Shown one piece after another: positions 59,069-64,000 of a DNA stretch of 64,000 nt. Position numbers and translations under genes: made by a program. Position 1 is the stretch's first letter; each line of letters starts with the position of its first letter. The notes below the pieces were generated by a model. That model was not told the origin of the DNA. It made no database searches and was given only the letters and a program-made list of their open reading frames with translations. The DNA comes from an uncultured Paracoccaceae bacterium (GTDB lineage Bacteria; Pseudomonadota; Alphaproteobacteria; Rhodobacterales; Rhodobacteraceae). The DNA lies in the NCBI GenBank assembly GCA_947499715.1, contig CANMPL010000001.1:659501-723500 (forward strand), given 5' to 3'.

Positions 59069-60994
59069 ATGCGCATTCTGCTCAGTGCCATCGCTTTTGC
59101 CCTTTGCGCCATGACCGCGCAGGCCCAGGACCTGCAAACGCTGCTGCAAGACAACGCCGCCCAAATCGCCAAACCCTCTCGCAACGCCATCGGCCCCGTG
59201 CTTGACGACATGGTCGCCACCGGCCTGCCACAGGTCCCGACATTCCTTGAACAATGGTCCGACAAAAACGTCTGGCAGAACGAAGACACTGGCACCTTCT
59301 TCATCGCCACCAAAACGGGCGACACCCTGACCCTCACCGACATCGACACCGGCGCGCAATCCACCGCCCCCGCTGACGGGTTCAAGCAACTCAAACCCAA
59401 CGGCGGCGTCCGTCGCGTCATCGGCACCGCCCTCGTGCAGTTCCAGCTGATCGACCCCGATACCACCCGCCGCGCCGCGGCCCTCGAAAGCATCGCCCGC
59501 AGGCCAGAGGCCGCGCAGCTTGCCCCGCTCATGGCCTCCCTCGACGGTGAGGACGACCCCGCCCTGCGCGCCCGCAAAGAGAACCTGATCACCATCCTCT
59601 CCGCCCGCTTCGCCGAGGACCCTGCCGACCGCATCGCCGCGATTGAGGCCCTCGCGGAAGAAACCTCCGTCGAATCCCGCGCCGTCCTTAACCAAATCCT
59701 CGCGACAAAACCCGGCGTCGCCACGACCCTTCCCGACGCCAATATTGCAACCCAGTACGACCCAATGGCCGACCCCGATGCTAATCACGCCGCCCTCGTC
59801 ACGGCAGACCTCGCCACGCCCCTGACGACGCCCGACGACATCCGCGCGGCGATGGAGGCGCACATCATCGACGGCCGCGTCGGCAACACCCCCACGGCCC
59901 AGTTGAACACCGACGCCGCCCGCGCCACGGCCTACGCAACCCTCGCCGCCGCTGGCACCGTCCCGCCGCTGATCGGCATCCCTGAACGCGACAACGCCCT
60001 GCAATCCCACGTCTTCTTCGACACCTATACCGAAGACGACCCCGCCATCACTACGGCCGCCCGCGCCGCACTCGACCAGGTTGAAACCGCGGTGGCGCTG
60101 GCCCAAACCGTCGACCTCGGGCTCGACGCGCTCTCGCTCGCCTCGATCTACTTCCTCGCCGCCATCGGCCTCGCGATCACCTTCGGCGTCATGGGCGTGA
60201 TCAACATGGCCCACGGCGAATTCATCATGATGGGCGCCTACACCGGCTACGTGATCCAGCTGTTCGTCCCCGACTACACCATCGCCATCCTGATCGCCCT
60301 GCCCACGGCCTTCGCGATCACCTTCGCGGCAGGCGTCACCATGGAACGCCTCGTGATCCGCCACCTCTACCACCGCCCGCTGGAAACTCTGCTTGCGACC
60401 TTCGGCATCTCCATCGCCCTGCAACAACTGGCGAAAAACATCTTCGGGACCCAAGCCCGCCCACTCACATCCCCCGCATGGCTCGACGGCGCGTGGGTCA
60501 TCTCCGACGTGATCCAGATCAGCTATATCCGCATCGCGATCTTCTTCCTCGCCCTCTTCTTTCTGGCGCTGATCCTCTTCATCCTCAAACGCACCCGGCT
60601 GGGGCTGGAGGTCCGCGCCGTCACCCAAAACCCCGGCATGGCCGCCTCCATGGGCATCAACCCCGACCGCATCAACATGCTGACCTTCGGCCTCGGCTCC
60701 GGCATCGCGGGCATCGCCGGTGTCGCCATCGGCCTCTATGCCAAGGTTACCTCGGAAATGGGTGCCGACTACATCGTGCAAAGCTTCATGACCGTGGTCG
60801 TGGGCGGCGTCGGCAACGTCTGGGGCACGCTCGCGGGCGCTTCCCTCATCGGCGGCCTGCAAAAAGGCATCGAGTGGTTCAACCCGTCGAACACGCTGGC
60901 CGCCCAAACCTACATGATCCTCTTCATCATCCTCTTTATCCAATTCCGGCCCAAGGGCATCGTCGCCCTCAAAGGCCGCGCAGCCGCGGACTGA
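59069..60994 (+). CDS. urtB: Urea ABC transporter permease UrtB
   Basis: A 641-residue protein. A signal peptide (MRILLSAIAFALCAMTAQAQ) precedes about 325 residues of soluble, probably periplasmic, helical region with HEAT-like stretches (RRAAALESIARRPEAAQLAP, ALRARKENLITILSARFAED). The LivH-type permease follows from about residue 350 (SIYFLAAIGLAITFGVMGVIN) to the end, with eight helices. The soluble part is long compared with UrtB proteins I recall. It is second in the urt operon. Confidence 0.92.
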   Translation: MRILLSAIAFALCAMTAQAQDLQTLLQDNAAQIAKPSRNAIGPVLDDMVATGLPQVPTFLEQWSDKNVWQNEDTGTFFIATKTGDTLTLTDIDTGAQSTAPADGFKQLKPNGGVRRVIGTALVQFQLIDPDTTRRAAALESIARRPEAAQLAPLMASLDGEDDPALRARKENLITILSARFAEDPADRIAAIEALAEETSVESRAVLNQILATKPGVATTLPDANIATQYDPMADPDANHAALVTADLATPLTTPDDIRAAMEAHIIDGRVGNTPTAQLNTDAARATAYATLAAAGTVPPLIGIPERDNALQSHVFFDTYTEDDPAITTAARAALDQVETAVALAQTVDLGLDALSLASIYFLAAIGLAITFGVMGVINMAHGEFIMMGAYTGYVIQLFVPDYTIAILIALPTAFAITFAAGVTMERLVIRHLYHRPLETLLATFGISIALQQLAKNIFGTQARPLTSPAWLDGAWVISDVIQISYIRIAIFFLALFFLALILFILKRTRLGLEVRAVTQNPGMAASMGINPDRINMLTFGLGSGIAGIAGVAIGLYAKVTSEMGADYIVQSFMTVVVGGVGNVWGTLAGASLIGGLQKGIEWFNPSNTLAAQTYMILFIILFIQFRPKGIVALKGRAAAD

Positions 60995-61002
60995 TCTCAT
61001 GC

Positions 61003-61056
61003 TTTCTTTGGTTCACAAATATCCCGGGGAGGTCTGGAGGGGCAGCGCCCCTCCAG
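61003..61056 (-). repeat. Dispersed hairpin repeat, copy 3 (inverted)
   Basis: On the minus strand CTGGAGGGGC-GCT-GCCCCTCCAG (61056-61034) is followed by ACCTCCCCGGG, ATATTTG and CCAAAGAAAG. The layout matches copies at 11489 and 30037. Here it lies inside the urt operon, between urtB and urtC, pointing against transcription; the hairpin forms on either strand. Confidence 0.65.
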
Positions 61057-61098
61057 CGCCGCGACGCATGAAATGCGGCGCAATCAAAGGCACGCGCC

Positions 61099-62265
61099 AT
61101 GCATAACACCTTTATCGCCCGCAATCCCTCCGTATTGTGGTTCCTCGCAGCCCTCGGCCTCTTTACCTTCGGCGTCACCATCCTGTCTGAAGCCACCGGC
61201 CTCGGCCTCATCTCCACCTCTTTCGTGAAAACCTTGGGCAAGACCCTCTGCCTCTGCTTGATCGCCATCGCGATGGACGTGGTCTGGGGCTACTGCGGGA
61301 TCCTCTCGCTCGGCCACTTCGCCTTCTTTGGCATCGGCGGCTACGCCATCGGCATGTGGCTGATGTATGCCCGGACAGAGGCCATCGTGCTGCAAAACTT
61401 CTCTGCCCAAACCATCCCCGCCACGCCACAGGAAATCTCTGACGCCATCGGCAACCAGATTTTCGGCGTTGTCGGCTCCTCGGACTTCCCCGCGATCTGG
61501 TCCTTTGCCGACAGTCTCGTGCTGCAACTGGCCATGGTCGTCCTGATCCCCGGCCTTCTGGCGCTGGTCTTCGGCTGGCTCGCCTTCCGCAGCCGCGTCA
61601 CCGGCGTCTACCTCTCGATCCTGACCCAGGCCATGACGCTGGCACTCTCACTCTACCTCTTCCAGAACGACAGCGGCTTGCGCGGCAACAACGGCCTCTC
61701 GGGCCTGCAAAACATCCCCGGCTTTGAACAAACCCCCCAAGCCACGATCTCCATCGTCTTCTTCCTCGCCTCCGCCTTCGCGCTCGGCGCGGGCTATCTG
61801 TTTTTCGCTTGGGTGATCTCTGGCAAAATGGGCAGCGTCGTGCAGGGCATCCGCGATAACGAAGCACGTGTGCGGTTCCTCGGCTACCACGTCGAATCCT
61901 ACAAGCTCTTCATCTTCACCATCACCGCCGTGGTCTCTGGCATCGCCGGTGCGCTCTATTATCCACAAGCAGGCATCATCAACCCCGGTGAAATCGCCCC
62001 CATCGCCTCGATCTATCTCGCGGTCTGGGTGGCCATTGGCGGACGTGGCCGCCTTTATGGCGCGGTCATCGGCGCCGCCTTCGTCTCGCTTCTTTCAAGC
62101 TGGTTCACGGGGGGCGGTGCGCCTGACATCAACCTCGGTTTCTACACCATCCAATGGACCGACTGGTGGCTCGTCCTCCTCGGCCTCTCCTTCGTTGTCG
62201 TCACCCTCTACTTCCCCAAAGGCATCGGTGGCCTGTTTGATTATCTGGTGAGGAAGCCATCATGA
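61099..62265 (+). CDS. urtC: Urea ABC transporter permease UrtC
   Basis: A 388-residue LivM-type permease with about ten helices. UrtC features include GYCGILSLGHFAFFGIGGYA near 57-76, LVFGWLAFRSRVTGVYLSIL near 155 and AVWVAIGGRGRLYGAVIGA near 308. Its stop overlaps the urtD start by 4 bases. Confidence 0.94.
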   Translation: MHNTFIARNPSVLWFLAALGLFTFGVTILSEATGLGLISTSFVKTLGKTLCLCLIAIAMDVVWGYCGILSLGHFAFFGIGGYAIGMWLMYARTEAIVLQNFSAQTIPATPQEISDAIGNQIFGVVGSSDFPAIWSFADSLVLQLAMVVLIPGLLALVFGWLAFRSRVTGVYLSILTQAMTLALSLYLFQNDSGLRGNNGLSGLQNIPGFEQTPQATISIVFFLASAFALGAGYLFFAWVISGKMGSVVQGIRDNEARVRFLGYHVESYKLFIFTITAVVSGIAGALYYPQAGIINPGEIAPIASIYLAVWVAIGGRGRLYGAVIGAAFVSLLSSWFTGGGAPDINLGFYTIQWTDWWLVLLGLSFVVVTLYFPKGIGGLFDYLVRKPS

Positions 62266-63014
62266 TCGCCACCCTGCTTGAGGTCTCCGGCGTCACCGTC
62301 ACCTTCGACGGCTTCCGCGCCATCAACAACCTCTCGATCCAGTTCCCACCCACCGGGTTGCGCGCCATCATCGGCCCCAATGGCGCGGGCAAAACCACCT
62401 TCATGGATATCGTGACAGGCAAGACAAAACCGGATGAGGGCCACGTGATCTGGGGCGAAGAAAACGTCTCGCTCCTCGGCCTCTCGGAATCCGACATCGC
62501 CACCCGCGGCATCGGCCGCAAATTCCAAAAACCAACAGTGTTTGAGGCGCAGACCGTGCGCCAGAACCTCGCCATGGCGCTGAAAAACCCACGCAGCCCA
62601 TTTGCCGTGCTCACCCACCGCAGGACCGCCAAAAACGCCGCCAAGATCGAGGCTATCGCCGATGAAATCGGCCTGACCGACAGCCTCACCCGCATCGCCG
62701 GTGAACTCTCACACGGCCAAAAGCAATGGCTGGAAATCGGCATGTTGCTGGCCCAAGACCCAAGGCTCCTCTTGGTCGATGAACCCGCCGCGGGCATGAC
62801 GGTGGAGGAACGCGAAAAAACCACCGACATCCTGCGCCGCGCGGCTGAAACCCGCTCCGTCGTCGTGGTCGAACATGACATGGAATTTGTCCGACGTCTC
62901 GATTGCAAAGTCACCGTCCTGCACGAAGGCGCGGTCCTCGCTGAAGGTTCCCTCGACCACGTCACTTCCAACCAAACAGTCATCGACGTCTATCTGGGGC
63001 GCGGTCATGCTTGA
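62262..63014 (+). CDS. urtD: Urea ABC transporter ATPase UrtD
   Basis: A 250-residue ABC ATPase. Walker A GPNGAGKTT is at 38-46; the signature LSHGQKQWLEIGM, distinctive of UrtD, is near 147, and Walker B LLLVDEPAAGM near 168. It overlaps urtC by 4 bases and urtE by 8. Confidence 0.95.
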   Translation: MIATLLEVSGVTVTFDGFRAINNLSIQFPPTGLRAIIGPNGAGKTTFMDIVTGKTKPDEGHVIWGEENVSLLGLSESDIATRGIGRKFQKPTVFEAQTVRQNLAMALKNPRSPFAVLTHRRTAKNAAKIEAIADEIGLTDSLTRIAGELSHGQKQWLEIGMLLAQDPRLLLVDEPAAGMTVEEREKTTDILRRAAETRSVVVVEHDMEFVRRLDCKVTVLHEGAVLAEGSLDHVTSNQTVIDVYLGRGHA

Positions 63015-63702
63015 GGTCAAAAACATCAACCTGAAATACGGCCAGTCGCAGATCCTCTATGACATCTCACTGACCGCGAAGCCGGGTGAGATCACCGCGC
63101 TGATGGGCAACAATGGTGCGGGCAAAACCAGCCTGCTCAAGGCCATCGCTGGCCGCCACACCGCCTTTGACGGCCAGATCACCCTGAACGGCCAGCCCGC
63201 CCAATTCGGCAACCCGCATCAAGCCGCCCGCGCGGGCATCGCCTATGTCCCGCAGGGGCGCGAGGTCTTTGCGATGATGACCGTGCAGGAAAATCTGGAA
63301 ACCGGCTATGCCTGCCTGCCAAAAGACCAACACTACGTCCCCGACACGATCTTTGACCTGTTTCCGGTCCTCAAAGACATGCGCGCGCGCCGGGGTGGCG
63401 ACCTGTCTGGCGGCCAGCAACAACAGCTTGCCATCGCCCGCGCCCTGATCGCGCAACCAAAAGTTCTGCTGCTTGATGAACCCACCGAAGGCATCCAGCC
63501 CAACGTCATCGAACAGATCGGCGACGCGCTGCGGCTCTTGCGGACCAAAGGCGACATGGCCATCGTGCTGGTCGAACAAAACGCCGATTTTGCCTATGCG
63601 CTGGGTGATACCTTCGTGCTGATCTCCTCGGGTCGCTTCCAGAACGCCGCCCCAAAATCACGGATGAGCAAGACCGACCTCATCGGCGAACTCGCCCTCT
63701 AA
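63007..63702 (+). CDS. urtE: Urea ABC transporter ATPase UrtE
   Basis: A 231-residue ABC ATPase. Walker A GNNGAGKTS is at 34-42, the signature LSGGQQQQLAIARAL near 135 and Walker B VLLLDEPTEGIQPN near 155. The ATG at 63007 lies inside the end of urtD; the frame open before it is urtD in another register. It ends the operon. A GC hairpin (63705-63718) follows the stop without a T-run. Confidence 0.95.
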   Translation: MLEVKNINLKYGQSQILYDISLTAKPGEITALMGNNGAGKTSLLKAIAGRHTAFDGQITLNGQPAQFGNPHQAARAGIAYVPQGREVFAMMTVQENLETGYACLPKDQHYVPDTIFDLFPVLKDMRARRGGDLSGGQQQQLAIARALIAQPKVLLLDEPTEGIQPNVIEQIGDALRLLRTKGDMAIVLVEQNADFAYALGDTFVLISSGRFQNAAPKSRMSKTDLIGELAL

Positions 63703-63976
63703 GCGCGCGCAGACGCGCCGCGAGATCCCGGTCCTCATGCACGAATTGGGCGTGTTGGGCAGACCGCTTTGCATCCGAATGTGTACCTGCGCACGTTTCA
63801 GCATTGAATCCAGAACAACGACTTTGCACAGTCAGACTTGTCAAACGGCCTCATGCTCGTTAACGATTGGATCCAATAATGCACTGCATTGCGACCTGAC
63901 TGACGATTCGTCGTGATATTGGATGCAATGCTGAACGAAAACGACACGTAGATAGCTATATAAGGGAGGAACAAAC
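63703..63976 (+). other. Gap after urtE, promoter of the next gene
   Basis: No gene is seen in 274 bases. The right half is AT-richer and probably carries the promoter of the gene that begins at 63977; GGATCCAATAATGCACTGCA and a near-repeat TTGGATGCAATGC occur around 63870-63930. Confidence 0.35.
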
Positions 63977-64000
63977 ATGAAATTCACACCTAGGAACATG
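63977..64000 (+). CDS. Partial: start of an unidentified gene
   Basis: An ATG at 63977 follows GGGAGGA at ideal spacing. Only MKFTPRNM is encoded before the window ends, so the product cannot be named. Confidence 0.5.

Noticed and set aside
58874-61000. A 708-codon open frame antisense to urtA-urtB
   Set aside because: It is opposite two clear transporter genes with strong C preference at third codon positions, which removes stops from that antisense frame. The translation is rich in Gly, Asp, Val and Arg with no domain or ribosome site.
1-64000. CRISPR arrays, tRNA or rRNA genes, prophage, or a defence island
   Set aside because: No regularly spaced repeats, tRNA-like cloverleaf, rRNA sequence, phage structural genes or recognised defence genes were seen on either strand by eye.

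Overview
The window looks like chromosome from a marine alphaproteobacterium of the order Rhodobacterales (Roseobacter group). Several markers point the same way: a VPLPA-CTERM protein, an orphan aa3-type cytochrome c oxidase subunit IV, an MbfA-type ferritin/VIT1 fusion behind an Irr-box-like palindrome, DUF2794, DUF6173 and DUF6356 proteins, a DgcN/DgcA D-glutamate operon and a urea urtABCDE operon. This assignment is inference from family content; no rRNA or tRNA gene is visible. Genes are dense, on both strands, with many 4-base ATGA stop/start overlaps.

Layout. 1-5.6 kb (minus): a type I secretion ABC/HlyD pair, then RidA, a glycerophosphodiester phosphodiesterase, a FemAB-like acyltransferase and the start of a pterin dehydratase-like gene. 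5.7-10.3 kb: a small secreted protein, a PBP1A-type cell-wall synthase, and glnK-amtB for ammonium. 10.4-13.4 kb: a D-glutamate/D-amino-acid catabolic operon (dgcN, dgcA, D-amino-acid aminotransferase), facing an RTX calcium-binding protein. 15-18.3 kb: an FrhB-like iron-sulfur flavoprotein, asd and the VPLPA-CTERM protein. 18.3-21.6 kb (minus): an inorganic-carbon group with beta carbonic anhydrase, an unrecognised 389-residue protein, SbtA and a PII-like SbtB. 22-25.3 kb: an M17 aminopeptidase with an NlpC/P60 endopeptidase, DUF2794 and an I78 inhibitor lipoprotein. 25.4-28.3 kb: glutathione-dependent formaldehyde dehydrogenase, a serine hydrolase and a NYN-domain protein.

29-30 kb: mbfA, opposite a TetR regulator. 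30-34.7 kb (minus): a molybdenum-cofactor chain fdhD-mobA-mobB-moeA-GNAT in which every junction is a 4-base overlap and MoeA carries an extra N-terminal domain. 34.7-38.6 kb: azlCD, small Rhodobacterales proteins, an Lrp regulator and a class II amidotransferase. 38.6-43 kb (minus): a tandem HD-GYP protein, an MBL hydrolase, a 75-residue coupled protein and a DmdC-like acyl-CoA dehydrogenase. 43-49.8 kb: TsaC/Sua5, an agmatinase-family enzyme, ChaC, an OmpA-family protein, ubiA and rsmE. 49.8-54.5 kb looks accessory: an NTF2-like secreted protein, a LysR regulator, and an IS110-family element whose transposase has an in-frame amber stop. 54.6-64 kb: gshA, a homocysteine methyltransferase, and the urea transporter operon urtABCDE.

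Themes. Nitrogen scavenging recurs (ammonium, urea, D-amino acids, peptidoglycan peptides, guanidino compounds), as do bicarbonate handling, glutathione metabolism (synthesis, ChaC turnover, formaldehyde oxidation) and iron export. No complete novel defence or mobile system was found. The best leads are the unknown protein inside the SbtA/SbtB/carbonic-anhydrase group, the RNase H-like/MoeA fusion, the dispersed hairpin repeat present in three copies, and the structured flank of the broken IS110 element.
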